A stretch of DNA of 64,000 nt. It comes from Hydrangea macrophylla (taxonomy: Eukaryota; Streptophyta; Magnoliopsida; Cornales; Hydrangeaceae). The DNA lies in contig CM066998.1 in NCBI GenBank assembly GCA_033977485.1, positions 52,790,274 through 52,854,273 on the forward strand, given 5' to 3'. Under the pieces are notes generated by a model. It searched no databases. It was not told the origin of the DNA and saw nothing but the letters and a program-made list of their open reading frames with translations. A program made the translations under genes and the position numbers. How positions within the stretch are numbered: the first letter of the stretch is position 1; each line of letters begins with the position of its first letter. Below, one piece after another: positions 36,201 to 46,714 of this stretch.

Positions 36201-36349
36201 CTACGAGTCATCGATCCTGTGAGAGCAGCAGCAATAGGAGCAACTTCTTTGCCATAAATAGATTGAGTCTTCTTGGAATCCATGAAGATCAAACTAGATC
36301 TGATATTTTGGATGAAGGAGAATGAGATGAGGGGCAAAGTTGGTCCCAC
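33240..36349 (-). pseudogene. gag: gag and protease of element C
   Basis: Two overlapping minus frames, 36349-35432 and 35549-33240, join by one frameshift near 35515, inside the PPKFQHFDG motif. The N-terminal part starts near the primer site and includes a coiled-coil (LTQMHQAIEDLKRMVEEKDL). The capsid core has GNAFDWYTDLEPESIDSWEQ and VVDYINRWRTLSLDC. A His/Cys motif (YYKYHRIVGHPIEKCSVL) serves as zinc-binding segment. Protease has the Tat-type ILIDGGSAVNIMP active site and LLLGRPWVH. Apart from the one shift the 769-codon frame is open, which is notable among its decayed neighbours. Confidence 0.88.
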
Positions 36350-36360
36350 CGGGCGTGCCA
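36342..36360 (-). other. Primer-binding site of element C
   Basis: On the minus strand TGGCACGCCCGGTGGGACC starts six bases after the 5' LTR. Sites of this form are found in many plant Tat-lineage elements; I do not assign the tRNA with confidence. Confidence 0.7.
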
Positions 36361-36366
36361 GAAATT

Positions 36367-37268
36367 TGTAAGCAACAAATTTTGGTTCCGAAAATCAAGC
36401 GGTCAAAACTGTGAACAAATAGTCAAATATGTAATTTTATTAATCAAGAGAAAGTGGTTACAAACTCTGTATTTTTGTATTCTTTATAAAAGAATAACCC
36501 CTGATTCTATTTCCTTGGTGGTTCTTAATCCGAGGGCTGAAACAGCGTATTCTCGAACAAAGCGATGAAAATATTCTCCTGTGACGTTTTTAGTGGTCGG
36601 AAGGAAGATAGATCTTTGAAGACAGGATTTGGCTGTCGAAGAGTTGATCCAGACAAATCTCAAAGAACAGTGGTGTGCTGCTCTTCCTTGAATCAATTAG
36701 ATGATTTGTTGAAGACTGATATTACTCTCTAGTTGTATGTAGAGAATAATAGATCTGAAGCTTGAAACTTGAGTTGTGGTAGGCAGCCGTCGTCTTGTGA
36801 GAGAAGGCAGCTTGCTTAGGTTTTCAATCTTCTATCTCCAGTCTGTGTCTGTATTTAGGAGGAGGGTGTGAGCCTTTTTATAGGCACCAGCTTTTCCATA
36901 TCTCATAAACTTACCTTCTAGGTCTGACTTATGAGATAATGACAAGTGTCCAATTTTTATAGGACCAAGTCAGTAGCCAATTAAATACTGGCCCATCATT
37001 TATTTGGACAGGTCTAGTATTTAATAAGCCAATTTATTTAATTGGGCATCACTTATGTTTTAATTTGGCAAGCCCATTAATACTAAATTAATTTATTTAA
37101 TTGAGTCCATGTATTATTTTAACAAGCCCAATAATAATAAATCAATATATATATATATATATAATTGGGTTTAGCCCATTTCTTTCAGTTGATTAGTCAA
37201 AGAAACAAAATGTTGACTTTTACTAGATCAATGGTGATCCAGGCATTACTAAAATTCCAATGCCTACA
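36367..37268 (-). mobile_element. 5' LTR of element C
   Basis: 902 bp, bounded by TG/CA, partner of 21194-22087. A minus-strand TATAAAAA at 36875-36882 lies in CCTATAAAAAGGCTC and is kept in both copies, so this is the likely core promoter of C. The 8-bp length difference from the partner is mainly a longer TA run at 37146-37163. Confidence 0.92.
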
Positions 37269-39351
37269 AGAACATCCAAGCTTTGCTTGGATGTTGACAT
37301 AATTTTTTATAATTTTTTTTCTACCTCCTTTCATATCTCTATCTCTCTTTACAGGATTCGTCAAATAACATCTGACAACGGTTTGAATAATTGACAAACA
37401 CGCGACGGAAAATTGGCAACTGACGAATACAATGATGAATTTTTCCTCTCCTTTCGTCTATAAAAAGGAGCAGAAGAGAACCAACAATGATAACAAGCAT
37501 CACAACAAGTTTACAATCACTGAGAGAGAATAGTTTAGGGAGGTTATCATGTGAGCACTTCATATTGTCCTTAGAAGTAGGAAACTTTAGTTTTTCTTTG
37601 CCTTTTCTAGTTCTAGTAGTTGTAAAAATTTACTTTTTTTTATGTAATTGATGATTTCATGTTCCAAAAATATGTAGCAAAACTTTGTGTACTGCCTTTC
37701 TCAAATTAAAATATTTTTTTTCTTGTAGGACCTTTGTCAATTTGTAGTAGTAAAATATTCCTAGTAAAATTTAGATTTAATATTTTTAGTCTAGTAATAC
37801 TTATAGTTGTCCCTTAAAATAGTTTGAAACCCCAAATTTTCAGTTTTTATAGTAATATTTTCATTCACTAGAAGACAGATTTTGCAAGTAAATATCAGAT
37901 TTCTTAGCCACGTAGTTGTTATAATCATCTACTAAAATCCCAAGCACACCATACCCATATCTCACTCCAAAATTATATTAGGATTTGGTTTGGCCTTATT
38001 TGTGTTCTTGGAGTTCAACCACTGTGACCCCACAAGAATCCAAAGTCAAAGGTTTAGTATTTTATTATTGATTCAGTATTTCCATTTGTTTATGTTTTAT
38101 TAGCCTAGTTGTACTAAACTTTGTTATTTTGCAGATTCCACAAATTCTACCCCAACTCATGTTAAGTGAGGAAAAAAATATATTAATATTTTATTTCACC
38201 CTTATCTTAGTTTTATAACTTAAATTTTAATTGGACGGTGATTGTGTGCATCTATTTAATTTATCTTTTAATTTTATTTTGATTACAGTTTTAATTCCAA
38301 AATGGTAGGCTAAAACTTTAATTGAGGATATGCAATAAAAACTTAGAAACCACAGCTTCTGTGCACTAATCTTAAATGGGCAAATTTATCTAGATGTGTT
38401 GTTTTTCCATTTATGGCCAAAAATATCTATGTATCTATAGTTTATGACCATTTAACATGTTTATATACTATGGCTATATTGGGCTCAAGAGATTACATAT
38501 TTGAAATAAGACTCTAATTATGTGGATTGTCAAACTATGCCTTTTGTCATAAAAAAACACATAGCATACTCAAACAATTCATATGACAAAGTTTATATTT
38601 CAAATATGTGTTTATATATATTTCTATCCACTAATGGACAGGCAGTTGTGTAGTGGCAGAGTGGTTGGGACTGCGCATCGAATAACCCACGTTCGCGGCG
38701 GGTCACGGTTCGAACCTGGCTACTGCCCAATTGCCTTTTTATTTTTCTCTAAACCAAACGATATCATTTCATATCAAACCTGACACACTTGATATGACCC
38801 CAACCAGTGAAAGTTTATTTTCAAATACAGAATGACTCTGCGGTCTTAAATGTCAAATCCTTTCAAATGCACAAAAGTTGTGGGATCTAGTGTTGGTTTG
38901 CATATTTCCAATTCCTTTAAATCATTTCTTCCTAATTAATTAATATTTCTTGTTTTTAAATAACTTTGCTTAAATATTTGTATTATTTCTATCTTTCGCT
39001 ATTATAAAATCCAAAAAGTTTATCTCATAATAATCTAGCTTTTATTTCTTTTTCTTCCTTTTCTTACTAGTATCTTAGTTATTTTTTTGCACTGTTAAAA
39101 TCTTTACCGTAAACTACTTAAAAAGAAAATAACTTTTAATTAGTTTTATTGCAAAAAAATAAAAACTAGTAGTTTAGTAAAACCCCACAAAAATCCATCA
39201 TCTTTAATTTTCTTTTTAGTGACAAAAGAGTTACTGCCTATCTTTGTTTTCCATTCCCTGTGGGTTCGGCCTGGTCTTCCAGAACTGTATTACTTGTACG
39301 ATCACCTACACTTGGGTGTTGATAAGATAACGCGTCAATAGGATATCGTCA
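37269..39351 (+). mobile_element. 3' LTR of element A, right part
   Basis: Continuation of A's 3' LTR after element C. A TATA box (TCTATAAAAAGGAGC, TATAAAAA at 37459-37466, + strand) marks the likely promoter. From 38355 on it matches 1-999. It ends in CA at 39351; beyond this lies element G, so the five bases GTGCA (39352-39356) should be the right target duplication, whose partner is outside the window. Confidence 0.9.
38641..38740 (+). other. tRNA-like hairpin with Pol III boxes, second LTR copy
   Basis: Second copy of the 286-385 block. GGCAGTTG (38641-38648) faces CAATTGCC (38728-38735), the A-box TGGCAGAGTGG and B-box GGTTCGAACC are unchanged, and five T follow (38736-38740). Changes lie mostly between the boxes, while the boxes themselves are identical between LTRs. 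Confidence 0.55.
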
Positions 39352-39434
39352 GTGCACCTGTCGCCTTAGGGAGAATCCGAGGAGAAAGGTGAATTTCGAT
39401 TTCTGAATGAAGGAGTGACGGGGATAGGGAGAAT

Positions 39435-39899
39435 TTGTGGAAAATGAATTTTGATGGGGCAGCTAATCAGTTAGGCTATGGAGTTGGGGTCATCCTCATG
39501 GCACCTGATGGGACCCCTACCCCATTAGCCGTCAAGCTTATGTACAACTCAACCAATAACACGGCAGAGTACGAAGCATGCATAATTGGGATGGAAGCAG
39601 CATTGGACTTAAAAGTTGAAAGGATTGACGTCTTCGGAGATTCTGACTTGATCAGATCCCAAGTACGGGGTGATTGGAGGGTGAAACATGAGAAGTTGAG
39701 ACCTTACCACGACAATCTGGAGAGCCTGAAAGCGCAGTTTAAGAAGATATCATTCTACTACCTTCCCCGTGAAGAGAATCAGCTAGCCGACTCCTTAGCA
39801 ACCCTAGCCTCGATGATACAACTCCCTTCGGGAGTCACCATGATTCCACTATCCATAGAGATAAGGACCAACCTTCGTTTGAGATGGTCGCGGTCCTAG
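39435..39899 (+). pseudogene. pol: Archaeal-type RNase H of element G
   Basis: Open frame with all four acidic positions: WKMNFDGAANQLGYGVG, NNTAEYEACIIGMEAAL, DVFGDSDLIRSQVRGDW and REENQLADSLATLASM. This domain still looks catalytically intact. It is cut off from the upstream polymerase by insertion of element A about 80 bases before it. Confidence 0.85.
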
Positions 39900-41160
39900 A
39901 GGATGAAAGTGAAGTGCCTTGGTATGAGGATATTTAGAATTTCGTTAAGAAGGAGAATACCTTGAAGGAGCTTCAGAGAAGGACAAGAAGGCGATTCGGA
40001 GATTCTCTGCCCAATTTGTGATCTATACAGAAAAACTGTGGAAGAAGTCGTACACCGGGTATATTCTGGAGTGTTTATATGGAAAAGAGGTTAAGAAAAT
40101 GATAGAAGAAATACACAAAGGGGTGTGTGGGCCCCACATGAACGGACATATGCTAGCGAAGAAAATAATTTAGCAAGGGTATTACAGGATGACCTTGGAC
40201 AAAGACTGCTATGAATATGTTTGAAGGTGCCATAAATGCCAGATCTATGCAAATCCGATGCATACCCCGCCATCCCAGCTCTATAGCATGACTACGCCTT
40301 GGCCGTTTTCTGTATGCGGTATTGATATTATTGGCGAAATAGTTCCAAAAGCCTCCAATGGGCATCGGTACATAATTGTGGCAATTGATTATTTCACCAA
40401 GTGGGTAGAAGCACCTTCATATGCAACTCTGAAGGCCAAAGATGTGGTGAGCTTCATCGAGAAAACATAATCTGCAGATATGGGGTCCCAAGTGAGTTTA
40501 TTTCTGATCATGGCAATCATTTCCAAGGAGAAGTCATCCTGCTCTTAGAGAAATACAAGATCACCCGTCATCAGTCATCTCCGTACAGGCCTCAAACAAA
40601 TGGGGCAGTGGAGGCAGCAAATAAGAATGTTAAAGCAATCTTGGGGAAAACAATAGATACGTATAAGGATTGGCACGAGAATCTACCGTTTATACTATGG
40701 GGATACCAGACCTCTGTGAGAACTTCTATAGGAGCTACACCATATTCGTTGGTCTACGGGATGGAGGCGGTCCTTCCAATTGAGGTAGAAATACCATCTC
40801 ATCGGGTTTTGGCAGAGTGTGAAGTAACCGAATTAGAATGGACACGGGGGAGGTATAAGGAATTGATATTGCTAGATGAGTAAAGGTTGGCCGCGATAAA
40901 CCATACTCGGGGATATCAGAAAAGGATAGCTCGTGCTTTCAACAAAAAGGTTCGCCCAAGGAAGCTTGCTAAGGGTGACCTGGTCCTCAAAGAACTAAGT
41001 ACTTGTTTATGACCCTAGAGGAAAATTCAAACCCAACTGGGTCGGGCCATACATCATTAAGACTCTCCTTTCCAGAGAGGCTGCCTATCTCATGGACCTG
41101 GACGTGGTTGAATTTAAACAGCCAATTAACCTCGATCGCCTCAAGAAGTATTTTGCTTGA
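39900..41160 (+). pseudogene. pol: Integrase of element G
   Basis: The zinc-binding part (IHKGVCGPHMNGHMLAKKI, then CHKCQIYAN) is broken by stops near 40170 and 40222. The core is in two frames, 40258-40470 and 40401-40883: AIDYFTKWVEA with the first Asp, FISDHGNHF with the second, NGAVEAANKNVKAILGK with the Glu. All three acidic residues are kept. C-terminal motifs follow (YSLVYGMEAVLPIEVEIPSH, ARAFNKKVRPRKLAKGDLVL), with a stop at 40882 and frame breaks near 41000. Confidence 0.86.
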
Positions 41161-41845
41161 AACCACGCCTTTCAAAACCTCCTACGTTGATGAACTACGC
41201 TCGACCTGATTCCCGATAAGGGATATATAGGCAACCTACTCGGTTCGGTCATTAATAATTGCCTAATTGGTACTTTCCTTTGCGGCCTTAAAATGAACTA
41301 CTACGGACCTGATACCCATTCGGGGATAAGTAGGCAAGCTCTCGAAAACCTTTGGTCCATGAAAACCTAAAGAAAAACCCTGTGTTAAACTAGGGACAAA
41401 CTTGCGTTTGCCTGGAACCACTTCGAAGCCTCATAACCAGGGGCAAACTTCGTTTGCTATCTGAAGAACCCAAATATTTACCTTAAAGCCACCTCTGGAT
41501 CTCCTAGCTATCAAAATGAGTACTGTAAAGGAACAAATGAGAATTCATGGTATCGAAAGATTAAAACTCTAAGCAAGACTCAAAGCAAGGTAATAAAGAG
41601 CCAAGAAAAGACATTAAAAGGAGAATTTTCATAACTTAAGAGATTAATCGGAAGAGTGAACGCTTTGATTAAACATGTTAGAACATTTCCTAAAATGAGA
41701 ACACTCTTTGGGAAGAGAAATAGAAAAGTCACATTTAAAAGCGTAAAAAGGTAGGTAGGACTTGTCAGGAATTTTGTAAAATGAAGCCCTATCCTGTTTT
41801 ACTTTCATCCATGTATGTCTACGAAGTCTGTCTTTAGATCAGAGT
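41161..41845. other. Spacer after integrase of G
   Basis: No long frame. A motif of the type CTGATTCCCGATAAGG / CTGATACCCATTCGGGGATAAG occurs twice (about 41208 and 41310), as does GGGACAAACTTGCGTTTGC / GGGCAAACTTCGTTTGC (about 41391 and 41440), suggesting short degenerate repeats. The antisense DUF7745-like gene ends at its right edge. Confidence 0.5.
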
Positions 41846-42911
41846 CTAGATCTGAAGAAGGTACTCAGAAGTAGGCGCGAATGAAGCAGGAACTCTCCGG
41901 AAAGGGGCTGCCACCCTATCATGCCAAGCCTTAGTGAAAGTCTTCACAACGGAAGGACGCATAGTCGAGCTCCTCGAAAAGTCTGCAATAATGTGTTCGA
42001 TAACATCTTGAAGAAGTCCGTACTGTCGAACCACTCGGCCGAGAATGTAAAAAGTAGTAGCGTGCAAGCTAAGCAACCAGATACCAGGTCGCTCGGGAAA
42101 TCGTACTGCAACGGAGCGATAAGTCCACTGTGGGCAGACCCAGCAGATATCACCGGGAGAGATGTCCTGAAGCCAACAGAGCCAGGTATCGGCAGAATGA
42201 AATAAGTGGTGAATCTCCATACGATCATATGGAAGTGACCTACGAAGGTGCGAAGGGTGTATAAAGAGATCTAGATGCTTCATGAGCCAAACCTGTAAGA
42301 CAAAAGGTGCTCCCGCGAATAACATGGCCCCAGCAGTATGGGCAAGATCCAAGCTAATCAAGGTTTCGCCAAGGATCAGCATGACGACACTTTTCATCTC
42401 CCGCAAACCATAGGCAATGGGTATGAGAATGTCAGAAGATGACTGAAAGAGGAAGTAAGAGAGCATGGCAATCGATAAAGTTGCGTCGTATAGTCTAGTG
42501 CCCGCCGTCATAGGGGTCCCCCATGGGAGCATAGACTGAAGAAAGGCGCTTGAAATCGATCAGCCTGTCGCGAATGAAAGAACCTGCCGCATTCCGAGAT
42601 GTATGAAAAAGAGCAGCAAGATCTTGAACATACCCGGCTTGCATCAGAGGAACAGTCAGATCCGCGAAAGGATCAGTGTGGAGAATAGCACTGAACTCCT
42701 CGAACAAAGGACAAACCTCCTAGAGGCTAAAGCGGAAGACATGGAGAAAGGGATCCCAACACTGAATAATGGCTCGAAGCAAGCCTTCATTCAGGGACAT
42801 CCATCGAAAGGAGAAGAGGTCGTTTAATCTAAAACACTTGAAGTTGGGCCTGTCAACGCTAGAGAAAGTATCCATCCATGGGAAGAGGATTTGGGAGCTA
42901 ATGGGGGCCAT
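41846..42911 (-). pseudogene. Antisense DUF7745-like gene of element G
   Basis: Minus-strand reading from ATG at 42911 in three frames (to 42720, about 42715-42540, 42532-41846). The start has GLLRAIIQCWDPFLHVFRF, then LFEEFSAIL, matching the opening of plant DUF7745 proteins (a filled-in WDP motif followed by an EEY/EEF motif). The long C-terminal frame has TRLYDATLSIAMLSYFLF and ends RQYGLLQDVIEHIIADF with a short tail. Such proteins are widespread in plant retroelements and of unknown function; the assignment rests on remembered motifs. A TATA-like box (minus) and a palindrome array lie just upstream. Confidence 0.55.
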
Positions 42912-42969
42912 TTGAGAAGGAAGTGAATGGAAGAGGAGAGTGTTTTGCGGAGTTTTGGGAAAAGGAGGG

Positions 42970-42977
42970 TATAAATA
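42970..42977 (-). promoter_or_regulatory. TATA-like box of the DUF7745-like gene
   Basis: TATTTATA on the minus strand about 60 bases before the ATG at 42911, with a CT-rich leader between. TATAAATA reads on the + strand, so direction is not certain. The array at 43003-43136 lies just upstream. Confidence 0.4.
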
Positions 42978-43002
42978 GATATAGATCTGCCCAGAATACA
43001 GG

Positions 43003-43136
43003 GCGGCACTCGAGATATTGAAATGACACTCACTGGAATGCCGCGCGACAGTCAGCAACTGCTACACGGCAGTCACAGACTGCCGCTGCGGCATTCCCTG
43101 AGTGCCGCACAGGCTTAACCGAGTGCCACTCAGAGC
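43003..43136. repeat. Dyad array upstream of the DUF7745-like gene
   Basis: Consecutive 7-3-7 dyads of form GGCAYTC-N3-GAGTRCC or GGCAGTC-N3-GACTGCC, about 21 bp apart: degenerate copies near 43027 and 43048, GGCAGTCACAGACTGCC near 43068, GGCATTCCCTGAGTGCC near 43090, and a half-degenerate CGAGTGCCACTCAG near 43119. A related array is at 46027-46088. Confidence 0.8.
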
Positions 43137-43613
43137 TATTTTTGGTCAGGACATGTTTATAATATTTTCAGCCCACCTGCAAGCAAAAAAAATGAATATA
43201 TGATAAAATGTGTGCATCATGCATCACATACAGCAGACCAAGCCATGGTCACATTTCATTCATTTATAAAAAAAAATGTAAATAATAAAGGCAGGATCAT
43301 AGTTACAAGCATTCACAAAGTCACAGAAAATTAAAATAAAGGACCAAGTCATGGTCACAATCACAGAAAAAGAAAAGCAACAAGCAAAAAATAATAATAA
43401 TGACCAACCATAGTCGCAATAGGAGCATGCAGAGAAATAAAAGATAATCATAAGTAATGCAAATTCCTATCCTATCCCGGCTATCCGAGAGCCGTCATCA
43501 AAATAAGTATATATGTATACAGTCATCCAAACAAGTGTGTGTCCTCTCCAAAACGCTCAGGAAAGAAAAAAGAGAGCTGGAAGAGAAGAGTGAGGTCAAC
43601 CCCGGCCCCGGCC

Positions 43614-45598
43614 TCAAGTCTGACGAGTGACACGTCTGAGAGGCTCCTCCTCTGACTCCGTGCCGCTCCCGACGCCACCGCCTCTGCCTCCACCCCCGCC
43701 TCGCCCGGCGCTTCCGTGAGCTCTGCTGGGACCCACATCGAGCTGCTGAAGCTCTCTTACATGCAGAACCAAAGCCCTATTCTCTTCCTCCGAAGCAAAG
43801 AAAGAGATTGAATAACCAAGTTTTATTTAAAAATTGAAAAAGAATGCTCAAAAGAGTACAAATAAAAAAAGGGAAGTAAGAGTCTACCATGGCTCTCGCA
43901 TAAGCCTCTGCAGTTACCCGCGCCCCGTCGGCCTGAATCAGAAAATCAATAAAAGAGAGGTTAGAAAATCATAGTGGGAATACAAAAATCGATGACAGGT
44001 TTTAGAAGATTACCCTCCACTCTCGACCATGGATCCACTCTCTCACGTTGTGGGCATAGAGCATAGAGTAGGCCCTCCTCTGCATAGTCCCGCGGGACAT
44101 GGTCATACTGAAGCGGGATAGTGGGAGCACCCACATGATGTTGAGGAACCACAGTCATGCCCTACTCGCTGTAAGAGACCGTCCTGATACTCCAATCCCA
44201 TGGCGGTAGAGCTAGAGTCCGAGATGCGGTAGGAACAGGCTACGAAAGAAGAAGAAAGTGAATTCAATATATATAAAAAAAAACATACATAAAGAACTAA
44301 AGGAAAGAGTGAAAAGCCGAAAGGAACTCACCCGAGTCACTTCCATCAGAGGGAAGTTCTTCATCAGCTTGGCGGTGCGGAAGGCCTCATACCCCCGGGG
44401 GGCTCCAGAAAGTCCTCAATAGAGAGCCCGCTCAAGGCAACCATAAGTGAACTACCCTGGAGTGTCTCTGTGACCCTCATAGAATCGGGTGGAGGACGCG
44501 GCACGAAATATGCAGGAGCCATCAGTGACTGCCTAGTCACCCTCTCCCCGAAGTACACTCCCGAGCATCCGAGCCATCCAATAGTATCCTCTGTGGATCA
44601 TGCCCTCCCGATCCCTGCAACCCTGGGGTAGCGGTAGGGAGCACATCAAGCCAAGGCTGCCATCTGACGTGCGGTTCCCTCAAGTTGTACAAAAATTTCC
44701 TGAACGAGACGAAATCATGGGCCCCAGTCTTCCACCCAACCTGCTCCTTCTGCCATTTCAGCCCCTGGGGTATGATGAGGGCATCTGCCTACTGCGTCCT
44801 GCGAGACATCATCTGTAAGTACTCATGAGACCAAATCTCCAAGAAAGAAAAAGAAAAATAACATGAGATTCAAGATTCACAAATAAAGAAATTAAAAGAA
44901 AAAATGCAAGGTTTATAATTCAGAAGTAAAAGGTAATAAAGGTTAAATAAAAGAGAATAAAGAGAGGTGTACCTCCCACGACCTCCAGAAGCCTTCCGTA
45001 GAACATGGCCGGTCTCGAGAGATGTCCCCCATATGCCTGTACAGGATGGCCAGTCCAGCACCAGCCCAATCGTACTCGAAAATGCGATCCATGTGCTCCA
45101 GGGACGCCACCAAAGCCACGGAGATCCGATCGCCCCTATTGCTCAGCAGAGAGCATCCAAGCATGTACATGATAAAGCCCCGAGCCATCTGCTCATCCGT
45201 AAAGCCCTGCTGACACTTGAACGTATCCATGAACCACTTGGCCGTGACCAGAGGCTCCTCAGGAACAACTCCCAGCATTGGCAATACCTGGTCCCACTCT
45301 GTCATGGTATCCAAGTACCGCAAGCACTCCCCCTCGAAGAGGATCCCAGTGATCATCGAGATTCGAGTGGGGTCATGGTCATCTCCCCAGACTTGAAGTG
45401 GAACATGTTGGTGGTGTCCCACCAATGCTCAGCCAGGGCATGAATCTGTCTTAGGTCGTTCGAGCTCTTCGTCAAGAGCTTGACGATGTCCCCAAAACCC
45501 GCAGCAACAATAAAGCCCCGTACCGTCTCATTCAGCGTCTCGTACCACACAAAGCTGTGAGCCAGACTGCCATGCCCCTTCAGTATGCCGGGCTGGAG
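43614..45598 (-). pseudogene. Antisense plant mobile domain (PMD) gene of element G with introns
   Basis: Opposite to G's pol. Predicted exons on the minus strand: 45598-44973, 44812-44332, 44239-44014, 43932-43888, 43787-43614, each with AG/GT borders (for example acceptor TTTTGCAG before 45598, donor GAG|GTACAC after 44973). Exon 1 has the PMD start TTNMFHFKSGEMTMTPLE, then after a frame break VALVASLEHMDRIFEYDWAG and LAILYRHMGDISRD. Exon 2 has a YFGERVTRQS motif. The end is a Gly/Arg-rich tail before a stop at 43614-43616. Frameshifts near 45360 and in exon 2 make it a pseudogene. It parallels the antisense gene of C. An upstream first exon is likely but not located. Confidence 0.65.
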
Positions 45599-46026
45599 CT
45601 GCAAAAGTCACAAGATTCGGTGTCAGTAAATAAGTAGGTGAAAGAAAGAAATAAAAAGTAAATAATAATGAAAATGAATAATAAATAAATAAAAGGAGCA
45701 GTTGGAACGCTCGAAAAATTCCACAAGCGTAGCATTCATATTCATGTAAAGTTTTGTCTTCACACATTCATTCATGAGGTTTATGAGAAAATATTTAAAA
45801 GGAATGGAATAAAGAGCATAAAAATTAAATAAGTATAAGAAGAACGTTTGAAACGCTCAAGAAGTTCTACAAGAACGGCATTCGCATCCTTGAAAGGGCG
45901 GGTAAAGTTTTGTCATGTATCACATTCATAAGCAGGCGTGTGAAGTTTTGTTGTCATCACATTCATAAGATTCACAAAAAGAAAAAAGAAAAAAAATATG
46001 GAAATGAGAGCGTATACCTCTCGTAT

Positions 46027-46088
46027 GGCACTCGCTGAGTGCCGCAGCGGCATTCCGCGAGTACCGCACTACAGTCACGGACTGCCAC
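46027..46088. repeat. Dyad array upstream of the antisense PMD gene of G
   Basis: GGCACTCGCTGAGTGCC (46027-46043, a perfect 7-3-7 dyad), then GGCATTCCGCGAGTACC, then ACAGTCACGGACTGCC, about 21 bp apart. The motif class is that of 43003-43136. It lies roughly 430 bases upstream of the first recognised exon of the PMD gene. Confidence 0.8.
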
Positions 46089-46173
46089 AGTTTTAGGCGT
46101 GTGCCGCGAATGAGGCGGTTAAGTGGCCTTTGGTTTTCCCCCCAAAATTCAAATTGGATCCCGAAATTCAATT

Positions 46174-46607
46174 TAAACCGCCAGAAGGTGATTTCCAAGA
46201 CCAAATTGACTCCCAATTTTGTGAAGTTGAAATTCCTTGAGTCCATTTGACTGCCGATTCTAGAATTTGAATTGCTTTGAGTCCAAATTGACTCCTGTTT
46301 TCGAAAATCTTGAATTCTTTGAGTCCATTCGACTCCCAAATTTTTATAGAATGGAAATTTCTTTGAGTCAATTTGACTCCCGATTTTATGAAATTTAATT
46401 TATTGACTCCTATTTTTTTTGGAGATTTTGAGTTCTTCGAGTCCAATCGACTCCTAATTTTGCAAAATTGAAAGAATTTGAGTCTAACTGACTCCGGGTT
46501 TTGAAATTTGAAAAGAATTTGAGTCTGATTGACTCCTAATTTTGAAAATTTGAAAAGAATTTGAGTCTAATTGACTCCTGATTTTGAAAATTTGAAAAGA
46601 ATTTGAC
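46174..46607. repeat. Degenerate tandem repeats with GAGTC...GACTC dyads
   Basis: About nine to ten units of roughly 45-48 bp, each around TTTGAGTCYAATTGACTCC followed by an AT-rich ATTTTGAAAATTTGAAAAG-like part. The later units (46480-46607) are nearly identical, the earlier ones diverged. Each unit holds an inverted GAGTC / GACTC around 5-6 bases. Tandem repeats are a known feature of the 3' untranslated region of Tat-lineage elements. Confidence 0.85.
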
Positions 46608-46714
46608 AAATTTTCAGAGCAAACATATCTAACGGGGCTGAAGGGCTGCGGATTTTTCAGAGCAAACATATCCGACAGGGCCGAAGGGCTGCGGATTTTT
46701 CAGAGCAAACATAT
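46608..46714. repeat. Short tandem repeat (about 46-bp unit) at the edge of G
   Basis: TTTTCAGAGCAAACATAT appears three times (about 46611, 46656 and 46697), the first two followed by a CYGAAGGGCTGCGG part. The third copy is cut at 46714 by the LTR of element E. Confidence 0.8.

Larger units (their letters stand above)
21194..37268 (-). mobile_element. Complete Tat-lineage Ty3/gypsy element C
   Basis: Full-length 16-kb element on the minus strand: 5' LTR 36367-37268, primer site 36342-36360, gag-protease, reverse transcriptase, RNase H, a second archaeal-type RNase H, integrase, an antisense PMD gene (+ strand, 24286-28369), polypurine tract and 3' LTR 21194-22087. The extra RNase H between the first RNase H and integrase marks the Tat lineage (Ogre, Retand and relatives). 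The LTRs differ at about 30 positions by eye, so insertion is old but later than that of A, in whose LTR it sits. Confidence 0.92.
39352..46714 (+). mobile_element. Tat-lineage Ty3/gypsy element G (3' part)
   Basis: Visible parts in order: archaeal-type RNase H, integrase, a non-coding stretch, two genes on the opposite strand (DUF7745-like 41846-42911; PMD 43614-45598), then tandem repeats. The second RNase H places it in the Tat lineage, like C. Its 5' part should lie left of A, outside the window. Its 3' LTR is not identified; element E interrupts or truncates it at 46715. Confidence 0.8.
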
